Source: Scatophagus argus
Lineage: Eukaryota; Chordata; Actinopteri; Scatophagidae
Length of the DNA: 64,000 nucleotides
Assembly (NCBI RefSeq): GCF_020382885.2
Contig: NC_058515.1
Span: 3,765,223 to 3,829,222 of the forward strand
Direction of reading: 5' to 3'
Position 1 is the stretch's first letter; the number at the start of each line of letters is the position of its first letter. Below the pieces are notes generated by a model. That model did no database searches. It was not told the DNA's origin and was given only the letters and a program-made list of their open reading frames with translations. Made by a program: the position numbers and the translations under genes. Of this stretch, positions 28,101 to 41,700 are shown piece by piece.

Positions 28101-31100
28101 GCACACACATGTACATACATACATGAACCTAATCTAAGTATACCACGATGGTACTGAATGTTCTAACCTGTGTATGTCAAACACTTTGTGAATGGCACTC
28201 CGCAGGGCTCCATGCTGCCCTTCAGCCTGCGTGGCATATCACTGAAAATCAATGGGGTCACAGCTGTGTGGGAGGGCTGCCAGAGGGGATCATTTGATTC
28301 AGCTCACACACCCTTTGGAATCAATTGGCAAAGCAGTGCGCAGGGCAGCCCAGTATTTGAAGAGTAGGTTCAGCTAAACTGAATGTGCATGTGGCCATCA
28401 GCGAGGCCTGGGAAAGGTTTCATTGTCAATGTGCCAGGGGTTTCCACTGGGTGTTGAATAAATGCTGTGTGTACAACAGGCCCGGGAGACGGAGTTCATC
28501 CTCTTGTCAACCATTTGTTATCACACAGCCAATTGGTGAAGTGGCGTGTTTATCTAAGCCAGAAGGCACAGGCACATGCACGCAGAACATATTGAGAAAA
28601 TAATTGGAATAGAGCTTGTCAGCGAGCATGAAAGCCACATTTTTGGATTTTAAATTTGTGAAAACGCAAGTCTGTGTGATTATAAAAAAAAAAAAAAAAA
28701 AAGACTAATGAACATAAGTCATTTATAACTCGCTCTCACCAGGCAGCTGATATGGAACACAACCAGCACACCCTGAGGGAAGCTTTGGGAAATGTCAAGC
28801 AAATCGAGGCTACCCTCTGTTGCTGCCCCTGAACACATTTGAAATCAGCTTGAACATGTATTTTGTCCCTGCATGTGCTTGCACAGGGCTACATTTCAGA
28901 ATCCAAAACTTTGAGGCCTGTCAAACTGACAAAGAATATTCAGCAGGGATGGTCTATCTCTAATGTATCAGCACAAATGTTCACCCCATCTGGATGAATG
29001 GCACAGTACAAAATAACTTCTTGACACTCTTATCTTTCAAAAAACTGACCCTTAAAATGAACTGAAGGCATTTTAGAATAAATGAAAAAAATCAACAAAA
29101 ATCAATTAATACAATATACAGCATTTTTGCATCCCATTCTTCTCTTGTGATCATTTTTAAACAATTTTTTAAACCAGAACAGAGCTGCAGCGATTTAATC
29201 ATTTAATTGATTAGCACAAGGTGGAAAGTAAATTAGTTGCCTACCTTTTTAAATAATCAATTAGCCACTACAATCATTTTTCAAACAAAAATGTCAAACA
29301 TTTGTTGCTTCCAGCTGCTTAAATATCAGGATTTGCTGCTTTCCTCTGGGTTTGGGACTTGGGAAACTGTGATAAACATTTTTCACATTCTTTTGACATT
29401 ATAGACTAAACACTTAATTGCTTAATTATGCAAATATTCAGCAGATTAATCAATGTACATTAACACTTTAGTGGCAATGTTTTTGGTTTTTCACATCCTT
29501 TGTCATAAGTCAAATGATTAGACTAACTGAACTTACATACAACTGAAGCCTAAAAAATATTATTCCTCTGGCCATCCAGCATGTAATAAATCCTTAAAAC
29601 CTTATCAATTATATTCCACAATCAGTGTAATCTCAAAGTTGATGCTTTTGGAGTTCGAACAAAGATCGACAGATCATGAGTTGGAGGCTGACATATGTCG
29701 GCAGGTGTTTTAAAATTTCAAGAGTAAGAGGACCAAAGTTGTACTCTGCCTGCAGCTGTGTACACACAGTATCTGTAAAAAATATCTGAGAGAAGCACTA
29801 AAGCCATAGAGATGATTATGGACACTTGCAGTGGTGGTATTTGGAAAGGAGGATAAAGAAAGAAGATAAGGAGCTAAGGAGACCAGACAGAGGTCATCCT
29901 CAGGCCTTCTGCAGCTGACCATTAAACCCACGCATCAGGGTTAGTCAGAAACAGCACACGCCTTCACCACTACATTGTCAAAGTCCACAAAACACTGCAA
30001 AAAGTCCAAGTGTTCAATATCAAGGAGGGCGAAACAATTAGAAGAGCTGTTGCTGCACTCTCCTGACAAGAGCCCTGCTGAGGTACTGGAGTGCTGGTGT
30101 ATTAAAACACAAGGAGGTGGTGAAACCTGCTGAGACTCTGCTCAATAAATGATGAGTGACAGAAGAGTGTTCTGCAGATGAAGAGGTGGATATGTGGAAA
30201 GTGGGTTTGGGATCGAAAACAATTCAGGAGCAGACTCGCAATAACTAAGGAGGATGTATACACACAGCGCTGCAGGTTACCAAGAGGAAAATATTTTTCT
30301 GAGTTTTCGGTAGACTAAAGCTTCCTCGCACTGTGGAGATGAGTGAATTGTCACTTAGAGGGAGACACCAGCCCATCTGGCAGACCAAAGCAAATAATAA
30401 CATCAAACTGAAATGACATCAATTGCCGTGAAGCCCAGGATGCCATTTAAAGGGATGTTTCTGTAGGGAAGTAATGTCCCCAGACATATGGGCTGAGAAC
30501 CACATAAAGTCGAGAGCCGGCAGCTTGGTTTTAGAACTGGTGGGAAAAGGCCAGATGAAGTTAATGATTAAAGACATGTTGACCTGTACGTGACTGCATA
30601 TGATTTCATACGATGAGCATAGAACTGAAGAGATACATGAATACATGCAGAGATCAAAGATAATCTAACTTTTATTTAGGCTCACTTTGAGCTGTGTCTG
30701 GTGAAGTTTTCATTTTTAACACACCAACAAAGATGACATGTTTTATGACTTAATTTATATTTTGCGGAACAGAGGGGAAGCAATGGATCGTCATTCACTT
30801 TGGTGCACACATTAATGCCCCTCCAAGTATGATTTTAATGACTTTGATGATGCGCTGACTTTTAATCAAGCGTCATCATCAGGCGAAAATTTCAATTTGG
30901 CCAATATGTCAATTTAAATTTAAATTACATACTAAACATCAGCCTCAGCTGTACTTCGTTCATAGCGCGTCTTCGAAAATGGTAGCATGTTAACACAGTA
31001 AACTAGGATGTTGAACCTGGTAAACATTACCTGTAGTTGTACCTTCTCTGTAATGTTAACATTTAGCTTAAAGCAGTACAGCATGGCTTCTTGTTTCACT

Positions 31101-34100
31101 GTTTACATCCCTTGAAGCTACGTTATGACATTCTTCAAATTCACTGTAGAATTCAGAACGTCTTTCTCTAGTAAGAATACCCATAAATGATCCATGTTAC
31201 CCAGAATCTAACTTTTTGTTTCCCTCCCACCTTTTAGTCCTCTCTCCACATGATTTTGCATGCAGCTGTGAGTCATGCCACCTGCAGACACACCCTGCTA
31301 AATCCTCTGTTGTATATGCATCACTGAATTCTTATTTGGCAACAGGAAATGTGCAAACTGCATATGAACTGATGACGCACTATGTCTTAATGTCATATAC
31401 TATTCTTTGTACCAAAATAGCACATTGTCTTTTGGGAATGATTGCAGTTTATTATCCATCTGTGGAAATCTCTTCTTGCAAATTGATCAAAGTTTTACAT
31501 GCTCTTCCACGGTTTTAGACAAGTTTAGGATAATGCCCAGAATGCATAAAGTAAACATCTTATCATGCAAATACTTCCAAAGGCTTTTAAAATTGAATTT
31601 ACTTGAATTTCACAATTTGTGCTACGCAATAGGAAATGATCTCTTACAGCCTGAAGCCAGGCCTGCTTTTAACCACACCCTGAACCCCACAATTTCCACC
31701 GACACCACACCACTGTTTCAAAACTTTTGCAGGGAACCTTAGTTAGTGAGCCTAGCAGACAGACCTGTGCCACTCTGATGAAGTGGGAGATGACAGCAGC
31801 TCTCTGTGGGGCGGTGGGCTTGCTGAGTACCATGAGCTGGATCCACTGGGAGACACTGTTGAAAAGGGTGATGAAACGCTCCAAGATGGGGTTATCCACT
31901 GTGCAGCCATGCATCACAAAGCTGTGGTAGTCCTGAAACTAAAAAGATGAAGAAGCATTGGCAAATTTTCTTTCACTTCCTTAAATTAAATCACAGAATT
32001 CTTACATAACAGTATTTTCATGAATCCTGACAATTATGTTCTTAGAAATGCTGCAGTTCACTTCCATCATGACAGTTGTATCACACAAAGGAGGAACACA
32101 AGTCACCACCAAAAGTGATAAATTTGATTCATTTTGTAGAAGGAAAAATAATTTCTGAACTCAGCTTGCTGATCCTCACAAGCTAGCCAAGCATTAGTAT
32201 TTACCTAGTTGGGTCAAACAAAAGGCAGTGTTGAGTTGCATTATGGGAAATGTAGGATTCAATGTTTTAGGGGTTTGACCTACATTTGAGACTGAAAATC
32301 AAGACATCTTAGGCTCTGCTTGAGACTTGCTTTGAGACTTCTTTTTTTATATGTCTTATGTGTATGTGTGTGTGTGTGTGTGTGTGTCCCAGCTTCATGG
32401 CTGTGCAACAGTAATCGTTTAAATGTTTATGTAATGTATGTTATGTTAAGTATTTTTGCCTTTGGAAAATAAATACCCTTAGTATTTTCAAAATTGCCAA
32501 ACTCTTCCTTTAAGGTAGCACAGTGGATTGAAAAAGCTGGCAGCTGGCTGATTTACCGGTTGATTAAGCCAATCTTTAATTTCGCTCTACTTGAAGGAGC
32601 ACAATTAATTTGGTCCAGATATCCAGCTCATTAAATGGCTCATTATGGTCTAAAATGCTGACAGGCTTTGCATTTGTATTACTCTCAAATTTTTTAGTCA
32701 CAAGTGTCAATATGATAAGCTGTAATACCTTTTTGGGTCCATCATGTTAACACAAGCAACCGTACAGAATAAAATTAGCGAAGTTATGACTTGATTTTTC
32801 AGGAACTATCTGATCAAAGAATATGTAAAACAGGTAAAGATTCCAGTGCTACTATCTTTAATAAGATATGATAATCCTCAGATAAGATAATCCTTTATTA
32901 GTCCCATAACTGGGAAATTACAGAATTTGTGCAATACACAAAAAAAGATTTGGTTTCACCTAAATGCAGTTAAGTATTTCCATTTATTGTGACTTCCATT
33001 ATGGTCATGACTTCTTCTTAAGGAACCAGAATTTCTTTTAGAGAAGAAACAAAGACAAAGCCATGACAAATCACTACCACTACCCCCATACTGCCACCAA
33101 CACCATCACACTAGAATAAATTATCTAAAGTCTACCATTTAAATCAGCACAAACCCACTTATTGCCTTTGCTTCCCAAAATAACGCTCAAAGAGCAAAAT
33201 GTTTCCAGACAACAAATATAATTACTGCCAGTAAAAGATTTTAACCACAATTGCTTAGCAACTACAATGAGCCTGCAGCATGTGAAATTAAATTCAAAGA
33301 ATTCAAGAGCTGTAAACACCATCCTAGCTAAGCTGCTTCAAAAGCTTGAAAAGAGATTGCGATCAAACTGACCAGGATCTTGCAGAAAGATTTGTACTCC
33401 AGGTAGGTCAGGTGTTCTGCCAGTTCACAAGAATCAAGGTGATCAAACAGCAGGGACATTTTCCTCTTTTTGGACACCGATGGGACACGCTGAGTCACCT
33501 GACGCTTCCATTTATATGACGGCCTGGGAGAGATAATCAACAACATAAAAACTGAAGAATATTTTAGGAAAAATCTTCTTATCTTAGGTCTTTTAGGAAA
33601 AAAAAAAACAGATATTAACAGATTATGAGGGTTAGCTTTATAGCCCCTCCTCACATTAGGGTGGCACTTATAGTGGCATTACATATCGAAACAAAATCAT
33701 GATAAAAGACAACATAGTTTCCACAATCGTAAAATACCACAAGTCCTGTAAAACATGAGAAACACTGAAGCAAACTGCAACCATCCAACTTTTTCTATAA
33801 ATGCCTAATATATTTCTGGAAGGACATTCTGTTAATTTACAATCCAGCTGCAAGTCACATGTCTGCTCCACAAAGCATCCTCCTTATGGAACACTGAGAG
33901 GAAACTGATGTCACAAAGAAATGACTTTTATGGGAAAAAGGACAAGTTGGTGACCCTGCATAGCACAGCTCAGCAATGTCTCAGCGCAGGCAATGGAAAG
34001 GCCCGCTGATATAAACACCCACAGACAGAGGCGTTCATTCACACGGTCACCAGCACACACTGCCTTCAGCAACCACTTCACTCACACACTGTCGAGGTCA

Positions 34101-35209
34101 ATGAGCTGACTCTGTCTCTCGTTGCCCTCTGTGGTCAAGAGGTCTTTAAAGTCTTTGATCTGGTCCGCCAGCTCTGGGTTCAGATTGAACTCTGCTGGAA
34201 ACTCAGAGATCCAGTACCTGGAGGGCAGAAGAAAGGGATGAAAGGAGCGAGAGATGATGAAAAATACTGGAGAAAGGTAGCTGTTTACACAATGCTACAA
34301 CTAAGTTTAAGACCTTTTCACACTTTTCACAAAGTAATACAATTGGTACAGTTGTTGTAAATATTCAACTAGAAAATCAAATTAAGTACATCAGAAGAAA
34401 GTTCAGAAAGGAGCAGCACAGGAAGAATGAATGACAGTTCATTACTTGACAAGGTGGCATATTCTTGTCCGTTGCTCTGCGTTGCAGCTCTCCTCTTGGG
34501 ATCTACATCAAAAAGTCAAAGTGCAACTTCACTGGATATTTCTGCAAAATTGTAATTGTTTCCACCCTTTTTCAGACTGACAAGTCTCTCTTAAATCTCC
34601 TTAAGATTTAACAAATTTAGGAGAAACGACAGACAACAAACTAAAAACTGTTGTTCATCCAGGTCAGGGATCTGGCTTTGATTACACTGTTCTGCCAACA
34701 GCGTGCAAAGGGATACTTGTAGATAAAAAAATAAATAAATAAATGAACAAATAAAAATGCATCTCCGAGGTACTCTAACAGAGAACAAAGGTGAAGGATA
34801 CTTGAGCACTAGCTTTTTAGCCATGTCGGTCGAAGGGATGTACCAAGGTTGCATCATGAGAAACATGCGGACCAAAGAAGCATCCTTCAAAGCACCCGTC
34901 TCATCTAGAAGCAGAAAACAGCATGTCACTCATCATCGGGAACATACAATGTCACAGTGCAATCTATTTTGGTATAGTCAGGGTGAGTCATTGCCTGAAT
35001 ACCAATGTGCACAGCACTATACGTTTTTGCAGAGGGCATTAAATGGGTTGTAAACTACACAAAATATGTCTATGTTTTTATTTAATGACTTCTACTTAAT
35101 TATCTGTATCAAACAAATAGTGTTCAAATGACCAACCGAAGGCTTGGATGCATGCTTCCACCAGCTCGTCCACGGTGGCCGACTGCTCCGATAATATGGA
35201 CTCCATCAT
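13890..35209 (-). CDS. rasgrp2: RAS guanyl-releasing protein 2 (CalDAG-GEFI), 15 coding exons, 598 aa
   Basis: Exchange factor that loads GTP on Rap1 (and Ras-type) GTPases at membranes in response to calcium and diacylglycerol; in vertebrates it drives integrin activation in platelets. Exons, 5' to 3' on the minus strand: 35137-35209, 34802-34904, 34446-34502, 34086-34217, 33373-33523, 31765-31938, 27773-27889, 27069-27350, 24171-24245, 23587-23706, 22473-22588, 22217-22358, 18229-18265, 15016-15174, 13890-13948. All junctions are GT-AG and lengths sum to 1,797 bases, exactly 599 codons with stop (human protein about 609 aa). Residues about 1-120 are the REM region ([13 protein letters not shown]) and about 140-370 the CDC25 RasGEF domain ([46 protein letters not shown]). 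Two canonical EF-hand loops lie at 435-446 and 464-475, and a C1 zinc domain at 495-544 with all eight ligands. The C-terminus [10 protein letters not shown] matches RASGRP2 rather than RASGRP1, 3 or 4. The start is a double ATG (35209/35206); the first was chosen. Confidence 0.93.
19067..19095 (+). repeat. (CA)n microsatellite
   Basis: About 14 perfect CA units are followed by imperfect CATACACA repeats to about 19,165. It lies in a rasgrp2 intron and is likely length-polymorphic. Confidence 0.9.
19970..20290. repeat. Diverged foldback-family repeat
   Basis: It contains 'TTGCTGGGCAACTAGCAGAGACTCC', then 'GGAAATAGTTCATAACC', and further on 'GTTTTTATGCTAACC' and 'GATCTTCCAGTCTAAGAAG'. These match blocks of the element at 12,967-13,560. 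It is an old copy in a rasgrp2 intron. Confidence 0.5.
24246..27068 (-). other. rasgrp2 intron, no other gene seen
   Basis: It holds AT-rich intronic sequence with a short imperfect CA repeat near 26,213-26,236. Frames here (for example 25,258-25,464 and 26,770-27,000) have no family match or splice context. Confidence 0.55.
27890..31764 (-). other. rasgrp2 intron with one dispersed repeat
   Basis: This is the largest internal intron apart from those around the microexon. A dispersed repeat lies at 29,180-29,460. I saw no exon of another gene on either strand. Confidence 0.55.
29180..29460 (+). repeat. Dispersed teleost repeat (CTGCARCGATTAATC family)
   Basis: It begins 'AGAGCTGCAGCGATTTAATCA' and has several 'GATTAG/AATCAATTAG' words, 'AAAAATGTCAAACATTTG', 'TTGCTTCCAGCTGCTTAAAT' and a closing 'AGCAGATTAATCAATG'. 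This is the pattern of a widespread fish non-autonomous repeat. A second copy, in the other orientation, lies near 38,530-38,760. Confidence 0.55.
32365..32387 (+). repeat. (TG)n microsatellite
   Basis: About 11 TG units lie in a rasgrp2 intron. Confidence 0.85.
32577..32842 (+). repeat. Unclassified repeat, copy 1 (with extra internal segment)
   Basis: It shares 'CGCTCTACTTGAAGGAGCAC', 'GTCCAGATATCCAGCT', 'AAAATTAGCGAAGTTATGAC' and 'GATCAAAGAATATGTAAA' in the same order and orientation with 35,581-35,727. This copy has about 110 more bases between the second and third block. I do not recognise the family. Both copies are in rasgrp2, one in an internal intron and one in intron 1. Confidence 0.7.
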
Positions 35210-35272
35210 TCCTCTCCACTCTGTTTTCCCCTCGTTTCTCTCTCTCTCTCTCTGTGACTCTCCTGCCTGTTA
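35137..35272 (-). other. rasgrp2 first coding exon with 5' UTR part
   Basis: The coding start is at 35209. Upstream, a strong acceptor (CTTTTTTGTTCAG, minus strand) ends at 35273, which would make 35210-35272 untranslated. A CT run on the plus strand (GA on the minus, 35,236-35,254) lies within this leader, directly upstream of the start codon. Confidence 0.6.
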
Positions 35273-35580
35273 CTGAACAAAAAAGAAGATGAAAAGGAGA
35301 GGATCAAAAGGCGAGCAAAAAAGAGAGCAATTATAAAGCACGGAGAGAGAGAGAAAATTAAATTCATAGTGGCTACTGCTGCATGTTTGGAATAGTTGTG
35401 TGTTCAGTTGTTTTTCATCCTGCTCCACTGTGTGTTGAGTGAGATAATCGTTTACTGTATACACTGCATTTAGGGCTGGTAAAATGTAATTGGGATATCT
35501 GCCTGTAATCCCCATCCATGCTGATATGATGGTTTGATTTGACCCACAAACTGAAGGTCTGTCTGCAAAACCTGCACCGA

Positions 35581-35727
35581 AGCTCGCTCTACTTGAAGGA
35601 GCACAGTTAACTTTGTCCAGATATCCAGCTGCCGGTGGAGAGAGAATTAAAATTAGCGAAGTTATGACCTAAAGGAGGATCAGTCATGATCTTTCAGGAA
35701 ACATCCGATCAAAGAATATGTAAACAA
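35581..35727 (+). repeat. Unclassified repeat, copy 2 (compact)
   Basis: This is the shorter of two direct copies 3 kb apart. Its blocks match those of 32,577-32,842 almost base for base, with a short alternative middle ('GCCGGTGGAGAGAGAATT'). Confidence 0.7.
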
Positions 35728-35892
35728 AAAACCGTCTGATACTACAGACACATTTTGGTCATAAAGGACTGACCAAACATATGATACGTTTAACTACCCA
35801 AATACTGTTTAAAAATTAATGTACCATGCAAATTCAACAATATGTAGAAATGAAATTGAAGAAATTAAATTATGTATTATATAGTTCTGCTG

Positions 35893-35936
35893 CACCCGTG
35901 ACCCTGACGGATAAGCGGTATAGATAATGGATGGAT
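35893..35936 (+). repeat. Solo tail of the tRNA-headed SINE-like repeat
   Basis: 'GTGACCCTGACGGATAAGCG' followed by 'GTATAGATAATGGATGGAT' is the 3' end of the same family seen full-length at 62,147-62,510. Only about 44 bases are present. Confidence 0.7.
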
Positions 35937-36019
35937 AGTTCTGCTGCAATATGAGTACTTTCAGTTTTTGTAAGCACATCTTCCTAATAACACCTTGACT
36001 CAACTAAGATTCTGAACGA

Positions 36020-36115
36020 AGGACATTTACTTGTATGTTTACTACTGTAATTTAGATTTGTTTTTCCACTGTGGTTTTACTTCTCAAGTAAAGGATCTAA
36101 TGTTTTCTTCCAGCT
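36020..36115 (+). repeat. Fragment of the AT-rich dispersed repeat
   Basis: It holds 'GGACATTTACTTGTATG' and the terminal 'TTCTCAAGTAAAGGATCTAATG', like the long copy at 9,385-10,065. It lies in rasgrp2 intron 1. Confidence 0.45.
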
Positions 36116-38529
36116 CTGATTGCCATTGTCAAATTAAAAAAAAAAAATCTAAAATACTGACAGATTATCTGTATTTCTCTTCACACTTCCATAATGTCTG
36201 AAGTTTAATTCGCTTGTATACATTTATCACCGACTGACTGTCAACCCTGAAATGGGTACGGTTAACATGTTGCACCAATTTAAATTTAACATACAGATAT
36301 TGTCAATTTGAGGGCAGAATTTGACAGCATGCCAACAGTTCATCCTCCTTTGGCCTTAGTGTGGCTTATTAAAAAACTGATAGAGCGTCACAGGCACCAT
36401 AGAGGGGAAACCACAATTAATTATCTGCACTTGGCACGCTCCACTTCACTCAGTGGTAATACAATGTAAGCATGCAGTATTAAAGTATTAAAGGCATCCT
36501 AGCAAATACTTGGGCATTTCATTATATCATGCGTTTGTTGCAGAAATGAGTAAAGACAGAAATGTGTACTGATATTTTTCTTGTTGACTGAACAAGACCT
36601 CCCAGCAGGGAACCATGGCAACTACTGTCCAGTCACACTTTTCACAACCTATACACACACCTCTCTGTGCATGTGCTCAAAATACATGTTTTCACAGAAG
36701 TGTGGTTTAAGAGTAAGAGAAGCCTGAGGGAATCATTTTGCTTTAATACTAGATGTGTTTATTGTGTCTGAAGAGGTAAGATAAACTAATCCTATCTTCT
36801 ATGCGTTATGGCTTGATCTGGTGGTAAAAGAGCTGATAAAAGAAGCCACTGGATATTTTGCCTCATTGCTGATAAGTATGAAGGTAAAACTGAGGTTATA
36901 CTGGAGGGACAAAATCAGGCCACAAACTTCACCAGGAAACCCCGCTGCTGCATCTACTAACGGGCGTGAGAACAGTGTGAGAACAGTGTGATGAGTATGT
37001 GTGTGTATCTATTGTGCCTGACACAATGAAGCCCTCCACTGCGCTGTCTCTGCTGCAACGTGGTGGGCGGACACACTCAATTACAGGCTTCACAAGCTGT
37101 CTCAGCCATACACACACACATGTTTTACCAGAGATGGGGGGAACAGAACAGACAGAGGAAAAGAGGGAGGCAAAACCCTAAAGCTTCAATAATCAGTCAT
37201 ACAATTAGAGTGAATGAAAGTCACAGTGGTGATGAGTAGGGAAGAGTGAAATAATGACCTTTGAATCTATATTTACCTGCACAGGTCAAGTTTCAAGAAG
37301 TGAAAGACTGTCAGATCAGAATCAAAGATGATACTGAAATTAAAGTTCCTGGAAGAGGAGCTAAGGTCACACCACAACGGAGGTCTGAAGCTTAGCTTAG
37401 TGCTGTAACTGTGAAACCTCAAAAACTCACTCACCAAGAACTGTGACACCTGACAGATAATTATACTTCTTGACTTTCCCAGAATAGACAGCACTGCTCA
37501 TAACAGAAAGGAAAGTGGCCTTGGAGTCTATTATTGCCACACGACAAGAGGCCTTTTTAATGATGAAATGCAATGCTCTGTTACAAAATGGACAACTGTC
37601 TCACTTTCGCGTATAGTTCAGAACAGCTTGTCCTTATAACCTGAATGAGGATATGAAACTACTTTGTCACACACATACAAGGACCTACTGTACCATTCCC
37701 TTCAAGAGGCAGCAACACTGAACTAAAAAATAAGCAGGGGGTGCCACCCGTGCAAAGGTTGAGCCTGCTTTTAACTGAGTCTAGTCTGGCACTGCGGCAC
37801 AGGCTGTGCCCGTCTTGATGATATCATCCTGTCATCCAGTCGAATACACTATTCATCATCCCGCTGACAGGAGCTCTCTGTTGCGACGCATAGAACAATT
37901 CTCTCTGTGCTTTCAGCAGACTTAAGAGACTGATTTATCCTTAACAAACTTCCTCTTCTGTCTTTCTTGTATTTCTTTAAGTATTTTCCCCACAGTGTGA
38001 TATCTGATACTGTATCATATAGCAGCGAAGCGACTGATTGACTGTTGGGTAGCACACACCGTGAGAGCTTTGGTGTTATCCTTGGTTGCCAGGTGACGAC
38101 CATCCAGGGCCATCGATCAGGCGGATTAGAGGTGGGTTGGGACACAGCGGGGATAAAGGGAAGTTGAGGGGTGCCTGGTCAATCCTGACCGTGCAGAACC
38201 TGCAGTGTGCTGCTGGTTTTGTGGGCACTAAAAATGTCACATCCTCTAGGCAAGTACAGACACTGCAGTCTTTCACTTTCAATGGCCACTAAGCAACATG
38301 AAGTGCACAACAACACTGCAACACATTCACACATTGCTTCCTAACATATACTCAATGTATACTGCTTGTTTTACTTGAAAAGAACATTTTTTACACAAAT
38401 ATGCACATATACTGTATATGTAAGAAAATGTGTTGGATTGAAGAGAATTTGTCTGCATTGCAGTTAAATGTAGGCCAACAAATAATTATGTTAATTCACT
38501 GCTCTGTTAATTGTTTATAAGATTAATGG

Positions 38530-38760
38530 ATTTAGGATTTCAACTAAAACTCACCTTCATTGATAATCAATCTGCTGCTAATTCCTTGATTGTTTGGTGT
38601 GTAAAATATCAGAAAATTGAGAAAAGGCAAGAGCCTAAAAACAAAGATAATCAATTTACAAATTTTCACATTTTGGAAGATGGAGCCAGCAAATGTTTGG
38701 CAATTTATATTAAATAATTAAACAATACTTTGATTGTTAAAACTGTAGTCAGTTGACATT
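38530..38760 (-). repeat. Dispersed teleost repeat, second copy of the CTGCARCGATTAATC family
   Basis: 'TTGATAATCAATCTGCTG', 'TTGTTTGGTGTGTAAAATATCAG' and 'TTTGATTGTTAAAACTGTAGTC' are hallmark words of the family also seen at 29,180-29,460. Confidence 0.5.
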
Positions 38761-41700
38761 GTTAAAGCAAATGAATGACTGCTACTTGGTTGGTTAAGTA
38801 AATGGGTTAAATAATAGTGCACCTGTTCATCAGTTTAAGTTAAAATCATTGTGTCAAGCACATTGAACAAATTTACTAGCAGAGAGCAACAAGTCCAAAT
38901 CCAATGAATCCAGTCTATCCAATGAAATAGATTGTTTTGTGTGCACCTCACATCAATGCACCTTGCAAAGGCCACACATTAGAAGTGGCTGTATAAATCT
39001 TCAACACCTTTTACAATTGGCAATAACACTGATTAATGATCAGACGTTGACAAGTGCACCGATAATGATATCTATCCCACTATTGATATTCCCATAACTG
39101 GCTCATTTCCATGCCAGTTAATATGCAGAGCCCATGCACAGTCGCCAAACAGCCATTGATTTAGTTTTAGTCTCTCCCCACTGGCATTTCGGTAAAACAA
39201 GTTTGATTGATGTTTTCAGATATGGCTTCATTTATTCACTCTGCTTTGGTGGCAGGCAGGCAGGCACTGAAAACCACATACAGTCTGGACATTCCGCCTC
39301 ATGCAGTCATGTTAAAAGGTTCTATCTGCAGCATTTTGTAGCTGGAGACCTACAGATAGCAATGCGACTGACTTTGGCGATTAGGACAGAATGAACTCAA
39401 GAAGGACAGCAGCAGCGGCCATTTGATTTATAACCAAAAACTTACAAAATGAGATGGTGAATATTAGGGTTGTAAGAAAATACTGATACATTTAAGTATC
39501 ACAATATATGATTTTGAATTAATAGTTTACATGCAAAGATTTGTGGCTATGGTTCAATTTGTGTTGTGTTAAATACCTCCAACAGCTAGACAGAAGTGTT
39601 GCAATCTCTCTTCAGCCTTTTGACTCTCCCACTGCAAAGTAACGTCTGCTGTACAAAGAACACAGACCTATGAAACAATACATCTCCTTGCTTACAATAT
39701 ATCATATCTTGAATCATAATCCCTGTATCGTGACATGTATCGTATCGCCAGACTCTTGCCAATGCACAGCCCAAGTGAATATGATAAACATAATACCTGC
39801 TAAACATCAAGATGTTAGCATTCTCACTGTGAGTACATTAGCATTGACTATTATTAAATGTGTCCTTCATAATGTACATTTAGCATAAATGATATTGCTG
39901 GCTCTATAAACCTCTTATAGTTTAACAGCTAGTAGAAGTATACAATTTTGTGTATTGTAAACATTTCTTAAAAATAATATCTCAAATTAAGATGGTAATT
40001 CATTGACTGTAACTTGACTAACTCCATTTTCCAAAGGGCCATTAATCTGTACAATCTAGTACTTTCTCTCATTTTCCATCCTTGAGAGGCCATGCGGATA
40101 GAAATACAAGATTGCAAAAATACATACAAACACCACTTTGTCCTATTATGCAAACCAGGCCCCCTTATCTACTGCTCAACACCCCCTAGATTGTTTCAGG
40201 AAGTTGTAGCAAGGGTGTTGCATGATGGGACAGATATAGTTCTCCAGAGGGGCCTACCAAGCCACTGATGGCAGGCTCTATTTACAGACTGCAGGGTACT
40301 CAGAGCAGGAAGGGGAACATTTCCTTTTCCCTGGACACACAGAATGCCACAACAGTGGGGGGGCACCGCCTGCAAACTGAGATTAGCAGCTACAGTTGCT
40401 CCTTAGGGAGGGAAGGGGGAGGCAGAGGGAGGAGTGGGAGATAAAGGGGGGAGACTTGGATGCAGGAAGAGAGCGCACACAACCTCATTTCAAACAAGTC
40501 AAACATAGTCAAACATGGAAAAAGATCATTGGCTAAAGAGGGGAAAAGATCAAACAGGGAGGAACAGTAATGATGGAAAACATAAGAAGAATGCTACTTG
40601 AATCTGTCTCATAAGCAAATGGAATCAGTCCTACTAATAATGTATACGTGAAGGAGGCAAGCAAGGTTTTTTCATAATCTTGCAATAACAGAAGAAAGTC
40701 AGGGTGAAAAGCATGTAGATTTCAGAATGTCTTGTTGGGACACAGCAGCTGGCAGGGTGAATTGTTTTATTATGTCTTCCAACATGAAGAAAGTTATGGC
40801 TCCTGTTCCACATCTGGCTTACTCTCACATCTCACATTTCAACTTTTTGACTTCAAATGAAAAGTGTAATGTAGGAGATAGAAAGGGCATTGCTGCGGGT
40901 TCCTTGCACCGTTATATAATATCTGCCCGCGAACACAACAATGTGTCCTTGTGTCATAATGTTTTTACTGCTTTGTTTTGGTGCTTCCTGCTCAAACTTC
41001 TGTCCTTTTACCAGATGTGAAAGTTTGCTTCACAACAAATACCGGAAGGGTGTGTTGTTATGTGTGTGTGAAATGAGTGTATGTGCCTGTCCACATATTT
41101 TTTAATCCCTGTTGCAAACAATCTGATGTAAAGTATAGGTTTGAAACTTTAGATTCAAAGCTTTGTGAGTGTAATAAATAGTCACTACTCTTAATAAAGT
41201 CTTTTCTTACATTTCTCTCTCCCTGCCATGCACATAACTTCCTAAATTCTTGCTATGTGACGAGTGACAGATGAGACCACATGGCGTATTTTGTAAAAGA
41301 GCCATTTTTCAGTATAACTGTCTACTAATTTCACACCACAAGCCTGATTCTTTTTCTGCTTATATGCAATGCTGAAGTTTCAAACCCCACTTCCTGTTGT
41401 TATAGAGCCTTCGCCTCTATTGAACAAAGTCCATGTCATGACATTGCAGAAACCTATTTGATTTGCCAGAAGGCTGCATCTAGAAGATAGCAGCTTTATA
41501 GGGAAAAACATCACGATTTAAGTGAAAATTATAGCTGAAGTTTCTATTTCTGCTGCAGGCAGTGTCCAAAATGCTGAAATGTTCTTGTAAAGTCAGGCTT
41601 TGGTTTGAGTTTGTTTGAGTAATACAGTTTGTGTCAATTTATTTTTCAATTTCAGTTGTTCTAAGGGATGATAATGGTTTGCAGAAAAGAGCACATACTG

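Noticed and set aside
13890-35209. Calling the gene rasgrp1, rasgrp3 or rasgrp4
   Set aside because: [23 protein letters not shown] with [12 protein letters not shown], and the [10 protein letters not shown] end all match RASGRP2. RASGRP1-like features are limited to the C1 domain.
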